From Mycobacterium sp. PO1 (lineage in GTDB: Bacteria; Actinomycetota; Actinomycetes; Mycobacteriales; Mycobacteriaceae): DNA of 55,902 nt. Below are positions 1 through 8,476 of the stretch, one piece after another. The DNA is taken from contig NZ_BLTG01000065.1 in NCBI RefSeq assembly GCF_017312405.1, positions 1-55,902 of the forward strand, written 5' to 3'. Below the pieces are notes generated by a model that was not told the origin of the DNA, made no database searches, and saw only the letters and a program-made list of their open reading frames with translations. How positions within the stretch are numbered: the first letter of the stretch is position 1; every line of letters starts with the position of its first letter. A program made the position numbers and the translations under genes.

Positions 1-1
1 C

Positions 2-1660
2 CGCGCCGCCGCCGACGACGGCCTGCCCGACGCGCTGCGCGCCGAGGTCACCGGCGGGCCGGCGTTCGGCGCCGACATCGCCGACTCGTTCTCCGGGGCC
101 AACGTCACCCTGCTGGCCGTGACCGCGGCCGTCGTGGCGCTGCTGCTGATCATCACGTATCGCTCCCCGACGCTGTGGCTGGTCCCGCTGCTGGTCATCG
201 CCTTCGCCGACCGGGTCGCCGCCGTGCTGGGAACCGCGATCGCCGAGGCCGTCGGCATGACCCCGGACGGCTCGACATCGGGCATCACCAGCGTGCTGGT
301 GTTCGGGGCCGGCACCAACTATGCGCTGCTGCTGATCTCGCGCTACCGCGAAGAGCTGGGCCGCCACGAGTCCCCCCGCGACGCGCTGGACGTCGCGGTG
401 CACCGGGCGGCGCCGGCCATCCTGGCGTCCAACGCCACCGTGGTGCTGGCCCTGCTGACACTGCTGCTGGCCGAAGCACCCACCACCCGCAGCCTCGGTG
501 TGCAGGCTGCGTCGGGACTCGTGGTCGCCGCGATCTTCGTGCTGTTGGTGCTGCCCCCGCTGCTGGGCCTGTTCGGCCGGAAACTGTTCTGGCCGTTCAT
601 CCCCAAGATGGGGGCGCGGGCACTGACCGACAGCGGTGTCTGGCACCGGGTCGCCTCGGCGGTCGCGCGACGTCCTGCCCCGGTCGCCGCGGTCTCGATC
701 GGGGCGCTCGCGCTGCTGTGCACCGGCATCCTGGCCACCCCGCTCGGCCTGTCGCAGACCGAGCAGTTCCGGGTGCAGGCCGAGTCGGTCGACGGATACT
801 CCACACTGGCCGAGCACTTCCCCAGCGGGCTCACCGACCCCACCGTCGTCATCGCCTCCGCGCAACGCGCCGACACGGTCCAGCGAGCCATCTCCGACAC
901 CCCCGGCGTCGTGTCGGTCACGCCCGCCGGGTCCGCATCCAACGGCCTGCAGCAGTTCACGGTCGTACTCGACGCCCCACCGGCCTCCGACGAGGCATTC
1001 GACGCCGTCGACGCGCTGCGCGACTCGGTGCACCGGGCTGATCCGTCGGGACTGGTCGGCGGGTCCGATGCCAAGGCCCGCGACGCTGCGGCAGCAGCCC
1101 GACACGACCGGGTGGTGGTCATCCCGGCCATCCTCGCGGTGGTGCTCGCCGTGCTCTACGTCCTGCTGCGCGCCGCGCTCGCACCCCTGGTGCTGGTCGC
1201 CGCGACCGTGCTGTCGGCGTTGGCCGCCCTCGGGCTGGGCGGCTGGGCCAGCGTGCACGTGTTCGGCTTCCCGGCACTGGACAACACCGCCCCGCTGTTC
1301 GCGTTCCTGTTCCTGGTGGCGCTCGGCGTGGACTACACGATCTTCCTGGTCACCCGCGCCAAGGAGGAAACCCCCGAGCACGGCACCACCGACGGCATCG
1401 TGCGGGCGGTGTCGGCGACGGGCGCGGTCATCACCAGCGCGGGCATCGTGCTCGCGGCGGTGTTCTGTGTGCTCGGAGTGCTTCCGCTGATCGTGCTCAC
1501 CCAGGTCGGCATCATCGTCGGCCTGGGCATCCTGCTGGACACCTTCGTCGTCCGCACGGTCGTCATCCCAGCGTTGTTCACGCTGATCGGGCCGCGGATC
1601 TGGTGGCCGGCGCCCGTCGGTGCGCGTCCCCGACACCGCAAGGCGAGTAGCGTCGTGTGA
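2..1660 (+). CDS. MMPL/RND-family transporter, 5'-truncated by window edge
   Basis: This is the C-terminal 552 residues of an MMPL (mycobacterial membrane protein large) exporter. The frame is open from base 2, so the true start lies outside the window. Two membrane halves are visible: a helix cluster at about residues 39-190, a periplasmic loop at about 205-350, and a second helix cluster at about 365-530. The paired proton-relay motifs are G-T-N-Y (N at residue 106) followed by SRYREE, and G-V-D-Y (D at 444) followed by a TRAKEE stretch. The first Asp of the usual D-Y/D-Y pair is therefore Asn here. The basic tail ends in a TGATG junction with the P450. MMPL proteins export lipids or small molecules by proton-motive force. 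The link to the P450/ferredoxin suggests export of an oxidised product, which is inference. Confidence 0.9.
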   Translation, partial: RAAADDGLPDALRAEVTGGPAFGADIADSFSGANVTLLAVTAAVVALLLIITYRSPTLWLVPLLVIAFADRVAAVLGTAIAEAVGMTPDGSTSGITSVLVFGAGTNYALLLISRYREELGRHESPRDALDVAVHRAAPAILASNATVVLALLTLLLAEAPTTRSLGVQAASGLVVAAIFVLLVLPPLLGLFGRKLFWPFIPKMGARALTDSGVWHRVASAVARRPAPVAAVSIGALALLCTGILATPLGLSQTEQFRVQAESVDGYSTLAEHFPSGLTDPTVVIASAQRADTVQRAISDTPGVVSVTPAGSASNGLQQFTVVLDAPPASDEAFDAVDALRDSVHRADPSGLVGGSDAKARDAAAAARHDRVVVIPAILAVVLAVLYVLLRAALAPLVLVAATVLSALAALGLGGWASVHVFGFPALDNTAPLFAFLFLVALGVDYTIFLVTRAKEETPEHGTTDGIVRAVSATGAVITSAGIVLAAVFCVLGVLPLIVLTQVGIIVGLGILLDTFVVRTVVIPALFTLIGPRIWWPAPVGARPRHRKASSVV

Positions 1661-2876
1661 TGACCGAGGCACCCGCCGCCGACACCGCCCCGCCCCCGCT
1701 GCACATGCGGCGCAACGGTTTCGACCCGATCCCCGAGCTGGCGCGGATCCGCGACACCGACGGCGTGCGCACGGTGACCAACGCGTTCGGCATGACGGTG
1801 TATCTCGTCACCCGCCACGACGACGTCAAGACGGTGCTCTCCGACCACGCCCGGTTCTCCAATTCCCGCCCGCCCGGGTTCGTCGCTCCGGGCGCGCCCC
1901 AACTCAGCGACGAGGAGCAGAGCCGGGCCCGCGCGGGGAACCTGCTCGGGCTGGACCCGCCCGAACATCAGCGGCTGCGCCGCATGCTGACCCCGGAGTT
2001 CACCATCCGCCGGATCAGACGCCTGCAGCCGCGCATCGTCGACATCGTCGACGCCCAGCTGGACGAGCTCGCCGCCGCCGGAGCCCCGGCCGACCTGGTG
2101 GAGCACTTCGCGCTGCCGGTCCCGTCGCTGGTGATCTGTGAGCTGCTCGGGGTGCCGTATGCCGACCGCGACGATTTCCAGCGGCGCAGCGCCCGCCAGC
2201 TGGATCTGTCGATCTCGATCCCCGAGCGGCTCGACCTGGCGCGGCAGGGCCGCGCCTACATGGCGACGTTGGTCGACGGGGCGCGCCGCCGCCCGGGTGA
2301 CGACATCCTGGGCATGCTGGTGCGCCAGCACGGCGCCGAGCTCACCGACGACGAACTGATCGGCATCGCCGGACTGCTGCTGCTCGCCGGTCACGAGACG
2401 ACGTCGAACATGCTGGCGTTGGGCACCCTGGCACTGTTGCGCCACCCGGAGCAGCTGGCCGCCGTGCGCGACGACCCGGCCGCGGTCGCGCCGGCGGTCG
2501 AGGAGTTGCTGCGCTGGTTGTCGATCGTGCACGCGGCGGTTCCGCGCATCACGACCACCGAGGTCGAGATCGCCGGCACCGTCATCCCGCCGGGTCAGCT
2601 CGTATTCGCTTCGCTGCCCACGGGCAACCGCGACCCCGCATTCATCTCCGACCCGATGCCCTAGACATCGGCCGGGGCGCGCTCGGGCATCTGGCGTTCG
2701 GCCACGGCGTGCACCACTGCCTGGGAGCGCCGCTGGCGCGCATGGAGATGCAGATCGCTCTGCCGGCGTTGCTGCGCCGGTTCCCGACGCTGTCCCCGGC
2801 CGAGGCTTTCGAGGATGTGGCGTTCCGCTCGTTCCACTTCATCTACGGTCTGAAGTCGTTGGAGGTGAACTGGTGA
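1660..2876 (+). pseudogene. Cytochrome P450, split by a single-base frameshift
   Basis: The first frame runs from ATG 1660 (GTG 1657 is also possible) to TAG 2662-2664. It carries the I-helix motif A-G-H-E-T-T and the K-helix E-E-L-L-R. The rest of the P450, including the haem-binding FGHGVHHCLG loop, continues in another frame to TGA 2874-2876. Adding one C to the CCC run at 2652-2654 turns D-P-M-P-stop into D-P-D-A-L-D-I-G-R, the normal P450 sequence, and gives an uninterrupted protein of about 405 residues with the haem Cys near residue 354. This is either a recent inactivating deletion or a sequencing error. The gene starts at the MMPL stop and overlaps the ferredoxin start (GTGA), so the three form one operon. 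Without the downstream part the product cannot bind haem. Confidence 0.9.
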
Positions 2877-3073
2877 GAGTTCAGGCCGACCGGGAGGCGT
2901 GCATCCAGGCGGGCAACTGCGTGATGGTCGCCGCCGACGTGTTCGACCAGGACGACGACGGCATCGTCGTGGTGCTCGACGAGGACGTGGACCCGAGCGG
3001 AGAACTCGCCGACCGGGTCCGCGAGGCCGTCAAGCTGTGTCCGTCGAGCGCGCTGAGCCTGGCGGAGGACTGA
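2873..3073 (+). CDS. Small [3Fe-4S]-type ferredoxin
   Basis: A 66-residue ferredoxin of the kind that donates electrons to mycobacterial P450s. The cluster ligands are C10 and C16 in the pattern CxxAxxC, plus C56 in a Cys-Pro pair. The absence of the fourth Cys at the middle position points to a 3Fe-4S cluster. The acidic surface (DQDDDG, DEDVD) is usual for the family. GTG 2873 overlaps the P450 stop by four bases, so translation is coupled and this is the cognate redox partner. Its last 44 bases lie antisense to the 3' end of the membrane protein gene on the other strand. Confidence 0.93.
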   Translation: MRVQADREACIQAGNCVMVAADVFDQDDDGIVVVLDEDVDPSGELADRVREAVKLCPSSALSLAED

Positions 3074-3749
3074 GCCGCCGCTCGTCGTCGCCGGGCAGGT
3101 CGATCACGCCCGCGCGCACCAGCATGACCACACTGACCACGAGCACCCAGGCGGGGAAGCTGACCGTCATCCACATGTTGATGTCGCTGGCCACCAGCAC
3201 CGCCAGTGCCGTCGCATACGTCGCGAACACCAGCCAGCGCGGCATCAGCCGCGTTCGGAGCCAGATGGTGGCCAGCGAGATCATGAACACCGCGGCCATC
3301 CGCAGCGCGTAGGTGTTGCTCAGCGCGAGCAGCAGGCCCTGCCCGAACGCCACGACCTCGGTGCGGGTGTCGGCGCGCATCACCAGCTCGCGGCTCACCA
3401 GCAGCCCTGCGCCCACCGACGTCGACGCGAAGATCATCGCCAGGAACAGCAACCCGCTGCCGAGGAACACCGAGCTGAAGAAGCGGTCCTCCAGCTCGCC
3501 CAGCCCGTCACGCACGACACCGATGAACCACAGGAAGGCGATGCCGGCGAACGGCATCAACACCACCGCCACCCGCAGCCGCTTGCCCGGCCCCTCCACC
3601 CACTGCAGACCGAGCTCGGCGTCGGCGGGCAGCGAGGTGCGCATCAGCACCAGCGCCGTCCCGAACAGCAGCGCGAACAGCACCCCGGCGAACGCCGCCG
3701 CCCGTGGTGTGCTCAGGCGCCGCAGCTGTCGGTCGACCGGAGTGGGCAT
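3030..3749 (-). CDS. Hypothetical integral membrane protein
   Basis: A 239-residue protein that I do not recognise. It has five or six hydrophobic helices (about residues 17-37, 58-80, 92-118, 131-160, 172-190, 193-213), a basic N-terminus and a charged, Pro/Ser-rich C-terminal tail. No catalytic motif is visible. It is transcribed toward the ferredoxin and overlaps its 3' end tail-to-tail by 44 bases. The GGDEF gene upstream on the same strand ends 25 bases before its start, so the two may be co-transcribed. Confidence 0.75.
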   Translation of the reverse strand: MPTPVDRQLRRLSTPRAAAFAGVLFALLFGTALVLMRTSLPADAELGLQWVEGPGKRLRVAVVLMPFAGIAFLWFIGVVRDGLGELEDRFFSSVFLGSGLLFLAMIFASTSVGAGLLVSRELVMRADTRTEVVAFGQGLLLALSNTYALRMAAVFMISLATIWLRTRLMPRWLVFATYATALAVLVASDINMWMTVSFPAWVLVVSVVMLVRAGVIDLPGDDERRLSPPPGSARSTDTA

Positions 3750-3774
3750 GCCGTCATCGTGGCACGAACGGCGG

Positions 3775-4884
3775 TCAATCCGGGGCCACTTCTCCGTCGG
3801 CCGTCACGGTGCGGTTTCCCCCGGCGTGCTTGGCCCGGTACATCGCGGCGTCCGCGCGGTCGATCAGCTCGTGCACCACCGACACCACGCCCGCACCGCC
3901 GCTGTGCCCGGAGGCCAGTCCGACGCTGACGGTCGCCGCCGCCGGGCCGTCGCTGGTGGCCACCGCCCGGTGCAGCAGCGCCGCGACCCGCTCGAGCACG
4001 TAGGGACCGCCCGCCACGACGACGACGAACTCCTCGCCTCCGGTGCGGGCGATCACCGCATGGGCCTCGACCGCCGAGACGGCGTCGCGCGTCGCGTTGG
4101 CCACCGACACCAGCACCCGGTCACCGGCGTCGTGGCCGAAACCGTCGTTGATGGCCTTGAACTTGTCGATGTCCACGGCCAGCACCCCGATCTGACCACC
4201 GCCGGAGTGCACCAGCTGTTCCACCGCCACGTCGAGCCCACGCCGGTTGTGCAGTCTGGTCAGCGGGTCGTGTAGGGCGTCGACCGCACCCAGGCGCAAG
4301 GCCAACAGGTGTGACTGCACGATCACCGGGACACCGACGACGGTGGGCAGCAGCACCAGCAGCCGGACAGTGATCAGGGTTGCCGGCTGAGCCTGCTGGG
4401 TGAGCGCCCAGCCGTACAGCCACGCGAACGCCGCGGTGGTGAACACCAGGTGCGCCAGCAGCGCCCGCGGTCCGTGCACCACCACGATGTAGATCCCGTT
4501 GGCCGCCAGCAAGGCCAGCCCCGGCATCGCGGTGAACGCGTCCTGGTAGCACAGGATCACGGTCACCACCGCGATGTCGGCGTACACGGCGAAGACCATC
4601 GACTGCCGTTCGGTGGGCCACGGACCGAAGATCCACAGCACACCGAGCATCGCCGAACTCACCGCGATGATCATGACCAGCGGCTTGGCGACCACCGCGC
4701 CGCCGTCGGTCTGCGCCCACAGCACGGTCAGCAGCGCGGTCAGCCCGTACAGCAGCGAGAAGCTGCCGATGAAGACCATGTGGATCCGCAGGAACCCGCG
4801 CGACCGCAGGTGGTTGACGGTCCAGTCGAAGTCGAACGGCTGACGGAGCCAGGTCCGGAAGTAGTCGCGGAAACCCTTCTCCAT
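3775..4884 (-). CDS. Membrane-anchored GGDEF diguanylate cyclase
   Basis: A 369-residue protein with a membrane sensor region of about six helices (residues 33-195) followed by a GGDEF domain (about 200-360). Seen in the domain: the D-P-L-T-R-L-H-N-R-R-G-L entry motif at 206-217, D-I-D-K-F-K at 238-243, and an active-site loop GGEEF at 282-286. The loop is intact, so synthesis of c-di-GMP from two GTP is expected. The RxxD inhibitory site that normally lies five residues before the loop is absent, so product feedback inhibition is probably missing. What the membrane region senses cannot be read from the sequence. Confidence 0.93.
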   Translation of the reverse strand: MEKGFRDYFRTWLRQPFDFDWTVNHLRSRGFLRIHMVFIGSFSLLYGLTALLTVLWAQTDGGAVVAKPLVMIIAVSSAMLGVLWIFGPWPTERQSMVFAVYADIAVVTVILCYQDAFTAMPGLALLAANGIYIVVVHGPRALLAHLVFTTAAFAWLYGWALTQQAQPATLITVRLLVLLPTVVGVPVIVQSHLLALRLGAVDALHDPLTRLHNRRGLDVAVEQLVHSGGGQIGVLAVDIDKFKAINDGFGHDAGDRVLVSVANATRDAVSAVEAHAVIARTGGEEFVVVVAGGPYVLERVAALLHRAVATSDGPAAATVSVGLASGHSGGAGVVSVVHELIDRADAAMYRAKHAGGNRTVTADGEVAPD

Positions 4885-4903
4885 CAGCCCAACCCGCGCT
4901 GCC

Positions 4904-5563
4904 TCAGGGCTGCCCGGCCAGCAGCCGGATCATCAACCCGTTGGCCTCGGCCAGCAGATTGCCCTCCGGGTCGAGCAGCTCGGCGTTGACGAACGCCTTG
5001 CGCCCGTCGGTCTCGCGCACCCAGCCCCGTGCGGTCAGCGTGGTGTCGATGGGTGTGACCCGACGGTAGTCGACGTGCAGGAACGCGGTGCGGCTGATCG
5101 GCCTTCCCGCGGCGTGGATCACCATGCCGAACACCGAGTCGAACAGCAGCGGCAGCACGCCGCCGTGCACCGCGTAGTTGCCCCCGACCGAGAAACGGCT
5201 GAACGCCACCTCGAGCACCACCTCGTCGGGCTCGAATTTCCTCACCCGGTAGGGCGGCATCAGCAGACTGCCCGCACCCGGCAGCGACGGCACCCGGTTG
5301 GCCGGTCCGACACCTTCGGCGGCCTCGAAGGGTCCGAGCAGCCCGGCGAGTTCCTCGGCCAGCTCGGCAGCCCGGTCCCAGGTGGCCGCATCCGGATCGG
5401 CGGACACCGCCAGGTCCTGCACTCGGCGCACCGCCGCCAGGAAGCGCCCGAAGCCCGGCCCGGGTTGTGCGGGCTGGAAATTGGGGAAGCCGCCGTGCCG
5501 GTCGTAGTCGGGATCGGCGGTGCGTGGATCGGAGCCCGGATCGCCGTCGGCCGCGGACGTCAC
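4904..5563 (-). CDS. PaaI/hotdog-fold acyl-CoA thioesterase-like protein (Rv0356c family)
   Basis: A 219-residue protein. The start is GTG 5563, whose GTGA overlaps the purA stop, so it is translationally coupled to purA. The C-terminal half (about 100-219) is a hotdog domain with the PaaI-type segment N-Y-A-V-H-G-G-V-L-P-L-L-F-D; the H-G-G turn and following acidic residue are the usual thioesterase active-site region. The N-terminal ~90 residues are family-specific and contain an amphipathic helix. The position directly after purA matches Rv0356c. The substrate is unknown. The frame is open far upstream into purA, but that part is antisense-free shadow coding and not used. Confidence 0.88.
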   Translation of the reverse strand: MTSAADGDPGSDPRTADPDYDRHGGFPNFQPAQPGPGFGRFLAAVRRVQDLAVSADPDAATWDRAAELAEELAGLLGPFEAAEGVGPANRVPSLPGAGSLLMPPYRVRKFEPDEVVLEVAFSRFSVGGNYAVHGGVLPLLFDSVFGMVIHAAGRPISRTAFLHVDYRRVTPIDTTLTARGWVRETDGRKAFVNAELLDPEGNLLAEANGLMIRLLAGQP

Positions 5564-6855
5564 GCGCGCCCGAGGACGTCGTGCCGGACGATGGTCTGCT
5601 CTCGCCCCGGACCGACGCCGATGCACGAAACCTGCGCTCCGGCAAGCTCTTCGAGCCGAAGCACGTAATCCCGGGCCTTGGCGGGCAGTTCGTCGAAGGT
5701 GCGGGCCCCCGAGATGTCCTCCCACCAACCGGGGAGCTCCTCGTACACCGGTTCGGCGCGCGCGATGTCGCTCTGGGTCATCGGCATCTCGTCGGTGCGC
5801 TTGCCGTCGACGGTGTAGCCGACGCAGATGGGCACCGTCTGCAGGCTCGACAGCACGTCCAGCTTGGTCAGGAAGTAGTCGGTGATGCCGTTGACCCGGG
5901 TGGCGTACCGGGCGATCACGGCATCGAACCAGCCGCACCGACGGCGACGACCGGTGGTGACCCCGACCTCGCCGCCGGTCTTGGCCAGATACTCGCCGTT
6001 CTCGTCGAACAGTTCGGTGGGGAACGGCCCCGACCCCACGCGCGTGGTGTAGGCCTTGAGGATGCCCAGTACGGTGGTGATGCGGGTCGGGCCGATGCCG
6101 GACCCGACGGCGGCCCCGCCCGCGGTCGGATTCGACGATGTGACAAAGGGATACGTGCCGTGGTCGACGTCGAGCAGCGTGCCCTGCGACCCTTCGAGGA
6201 GCACCGTCTCGCCGGCTTCGAGTGCCTCGTTGAGCAGCAGCCGGGTGTCGGCGATGCGGTGCCTGAAACCGTCGGCCTGGGCCAGCAGGTTGTCGACCAC
6301 CTCGGCGGGATCGAGCGCCTTGCGGTTGTAGATCTTGACCAGCACCTGGTTCTTGAATTCCAGTGCCGCCTCGATCTTTTCGGCCAGCAGGACCGGGTCG
6401 AGCACATCGGCGACACGAATGCCGATGCGCGCGATCTTGTCCTGGTAGCACGGACCGATTCCGCGTCCGGTGGTGCCGATCTTCTTGCTGCCGGCGTACC
6501 GCTCGACCACCTTGTCGATGGCCACGTGATAGGGCATCAACAGGTGCGCGTCGGCGGAGATCAGCAACTGTCCGGTGTCGACGCTGCGGTCCTCGAGACC
6601 GCGCAGTTCGGTCAGCAGGACACCGGGGTCGACGACCACCCCGTTACCGATCACGTTGGTCACCCCGGGGGTCAGGATCCCCGACGGGATCAGGTGAAGC
6701 GCGAAGTTCTCCCCCGTCGGCAGGACCACCGTGTGACCCGCATTGTTGCCCCCCTGATACCGCACGACCCACTGCACACGGCCACCGAGCAGATCGGTGG
6801 CCTTTCCTTTGCCCTCGTCGCCCCACTGGGCGCCGATGAGCACGATTGCCGGCAT
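5560..6855 (-). CDS. purA: Adenylosuccinate synthetase
   Basis: A 431-residue enzyme that joins IMP and aspartate with GTP hydrolysis, the first committed step from IMP to AMP in the cytoplasm. The start is chosen at the ATG giving M-P-A-I-V-L-I-G-A-Q-W-G-D-E-G-K-G-K, the N-terminal GTP-binding loop of the family. Other family marks are the G-N-N-A-G-H-T loop with its catalytic His, T-G-R-G-I-G-P and the EGSQG turn. Length agrees with mycobacterial PurA (about 432). It heads an operon with the downstream thioesterase. Confidence 0.98.
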   Translation of the reverse strand: MPAIVLIGAQWGDEGKGKATDLLGGRVQWVVRYQGGNNAGHTVVLPTGENFALHLIPSGILTPGVTNVIGNGVVVDPGVLLTELRGLEDRSVDTGQLLISADAHLLMPYHVAIDKVVERYAGSKKIGTTGRGIGPCYQDKIARIGIRVADVLDPVLLAEKIEAALEFKNQVLVKIYNRKALDPAEVVDNLLAQADGFRHRIADTRLLLNEALEAGETVLLEGSQGTLLDVDHGTYPFVTSSNPTAGGAAVGSGIGPTRITTVLGILKAYTTRVGSGPFPTELFDENGEYLAKTGGEVGVTTGRRRRCGWFDAVIARYATRVNGITDYFLTKLDVLSSLQTVPICVGYTVDGKRTDEMPMTQSDIARAEPVYEELPGWWEDISGARTFDELPAKARDYVLRLEELAGAQVSCIGVGPGREQTIVRHDVLGRA

Positions 6856-6906
6856 GGCTGGTACTCCCGCTTGTCGTGAACCCCTTCTGGGCACATCCCG
6901 GCAGAC

Positions 6907-6912
6907 AGGGTA
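6907..6912 (-). promoter_or_regulatory. Candidate -10 element of purA
   Basis: The minus strand reads TACCCT here, fitting the mycobacterial TANNNT -10, about 50 bases before the purA ATG. No convincing -35 was seen. The 176-base intergenic region must also hold the promoter of the divergent Rv0358-like gene. Weak call. Confidence 0.3.
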
Positions 6913-7031
6913 ATCGACCGACGTACCCGGCCATAGCGCGACGGCGGCCCCTGGGGATGCCCGGCCACTCGATGGACGTGCCAAGATCGTCGCACTGTTC
7001 GACGTCGACCGACCGGGAAGAGGAGAGTTCG

Positions 7032-7676
7032 GTGCCACCCCGCAGTGAACGGAGCGAGGCCGCGGTCTTCGGTCCCGGGCGGGTGCCGCGGCCGCTGCGC
7101 CGGTTGCCGGTCGTCGACCTCGACGGCCTGCCCGACTGCGACCGGGTGGTGGTTGTCGGAGCCGACCGGGACCTGGCCGCCGCCCTGACCCGGCTGCTCA
7201 AAGCCGACCGGCTCGACGTCGAGGTGGCGCACGTGCGGCACTGGTGGCACGCCCGAACAGCCCTCACCGGTGTCGCCCGCCGGGTCCCGCTGATCCGCGA
7301 CGAAACCGGGACCGTGCTGACGGGTGTGGCCTACTGGCTGCCGGCCGACAATGCGCCGCGGGTGCGGGGCGAAGCGGTCGTCGATGACACCGTGTTGTTC
7401 GACGGCGAGGCCGCCGGCGTGCGGATCGAGCCGATCGCGTCGGCGCCGGGTCTGCGCGCCAGGGTGCTGGCGCCCGGAAGGTCCCGCCGGACACCCGACG
7501 GTGCCCCGGACCCGCTACGCCCCCGACGCTGGGTCACCGGCCGGGCGGCCCAACTCGGCACCAAAGGAGCGGTGGTACTGCGCGACGGCGTGGCGGCGCC
7601 ACGCACGGTGCGGCGCTCGACGTTCTACCGGCACACCCAGGGCTGGCTGCGGGTCGGGCCCGGTAAGCGCAAATAG
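7032..7676 (+). CDS. Conserved hypothetical protein (Rv0358-like)
   Basis: A 214-residue soluble, Arg-rich protein divergent from purA. GTG 7032 is chosen because a purine-rich GAGGAGAG stands about 6 bases upstream. Residues 30-50 (V-V-V-V-G-A-D-R-D-L-A-A-A-L-T-R-L-L) resemble the start of a Rossmann or diacylglycerol-kinase-like fold, but no catalytic motif is clear and I do not assign a function. Position between purA and the site-2 protease is the same as Rv0358 in M. tuberculosis, where it is also uncharacterised. Confidence 0.85.
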   Translation: MPPRSERSEAAVFGPGRVPRPLRRLPVVDLDGLPDCDRVVVVGADRDLAAALTRLLKADRLDVEVAHVRHWWHARTALTGVARRVPLIRDETGTVLTGVAYWLPADNAPRVRGEAVVDDTVLFDGEAAGVRIEPIASAPGLRARVLAPGRSRRTPDGAPDPLRPRRWVTGRAAQLGTKGAVVLRDGVAAPRTVRRSTFYRHTQGWLRVGPGKRK

Positions 7677-7696
7677 TTGCAGGTACGTTCACAGAC

Positions 7697-8476
7697 ATGA
7701 ACGTCCGGCCGATGCGGCAGGCGGTGCGTCCCAGCCCGGTGTTCCTGGCGCTACTCGCCGCGACCGCGGCGGGTGGGACGCTGGCGTGGCTGTCGGCGAA
7801 CCAGGCACGGCCGATGGCCTACATCGGGGTGTTCGTCTTCGTCATCATGGGCTGGCTGGTCACGCTGTGCGTGCACGAATTCGCCCACGCCTACCTCGCG
7901 TGGCGGTTCGGCGACCACGACGTGGCGGTGCGGGGCTACCTGACGCTGAACCCGCTGAAGTACTCGCATCCGCTGCTGTCCCTCGGGTTGCCGGTGCTGT
8001 TCATCGCCATCGGCGGGATCGGACTGCCCGGCGGTGCGGTGTACGTGCGTACCGGGTGGATGACGCCGCGCAGGCAGACGCTGGTCAGCCTCGCCGGCCC
8101 GGCGGTCAACCTCGGCTTCGCGATCGCACTGCTGGCGCTGACCACGGTGCTCTACGACCCGGCGCATTCGGTGTTCTGGGCCGGCGTCGCATTCCTGGGT
8201 TTCCTGCAGGTCACCGCACTTCTGTTGAACATGCTGCCGATTCCGGGGCTGGACGGCTACGGCGCACTCGAACCGCATCTGAGCCCGCAGACCCGACGGG
8301 CGGTGGATCCGGCCAAGCAGTGGGGCTTTGTCATTCTGCTGGTCGTGTTGATCGCCCCGCCGCTGAACCAGTGGTTCTTCGGAGCCGTGTACTGGTTGTT
8401 CGACCTGTCCGGGGTGTCGCCGGGGTTGTCCTGGGAGGGAAGTCAGCTGACCCGGTTCTGGTCGGCCTGGGTGTGA
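7697..8476 (+). CDS. Site-2-protease-type M50 membrane metallopeptidase (Rv0359-like)
   Basis: A 259-residue integral membrane protein with five to six helices. The zinc motif H-E-F-A-H lies at about residues 58-62 in the second helix (CVHEFAHAYLAWR). The second metal-binding motif N-M-L-P-I-P-G-L-D-G is near residue 180, with Asp as third ligand. Members of this compact group cleave within membranes; the substrate is unknown. It follows the Rv0358-like gene by 20 bases, so an operon is likely. The last 34 bases overlap tail-to-tail with the pyruvyl transferase gene on the other strand. Confidence 0.92.
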   Translation: MNVRPMRQAVRPSPVFLALLAATAAGGTLAWLSANQARPMAYIGVFVFVIMGWLVTLCVHEFAHAYLAWRFGDHDVAVRGYLTLNPLKYSHPLLSLGLPVLFIAIGGIGLPGGAVYVRTGWMTPRRQTLVSLAGPAVNLGFAIALLALTTVLYDPAHSVFWAGVAFLGFLQVTALLLNMLPIPGLDGYGALEPHLSPQTRRAVDPAKQWGFVILLVVLIAPPLNQWFFGAVYWLFDLSGVSPGLSWEGSQLTRFWSAWV

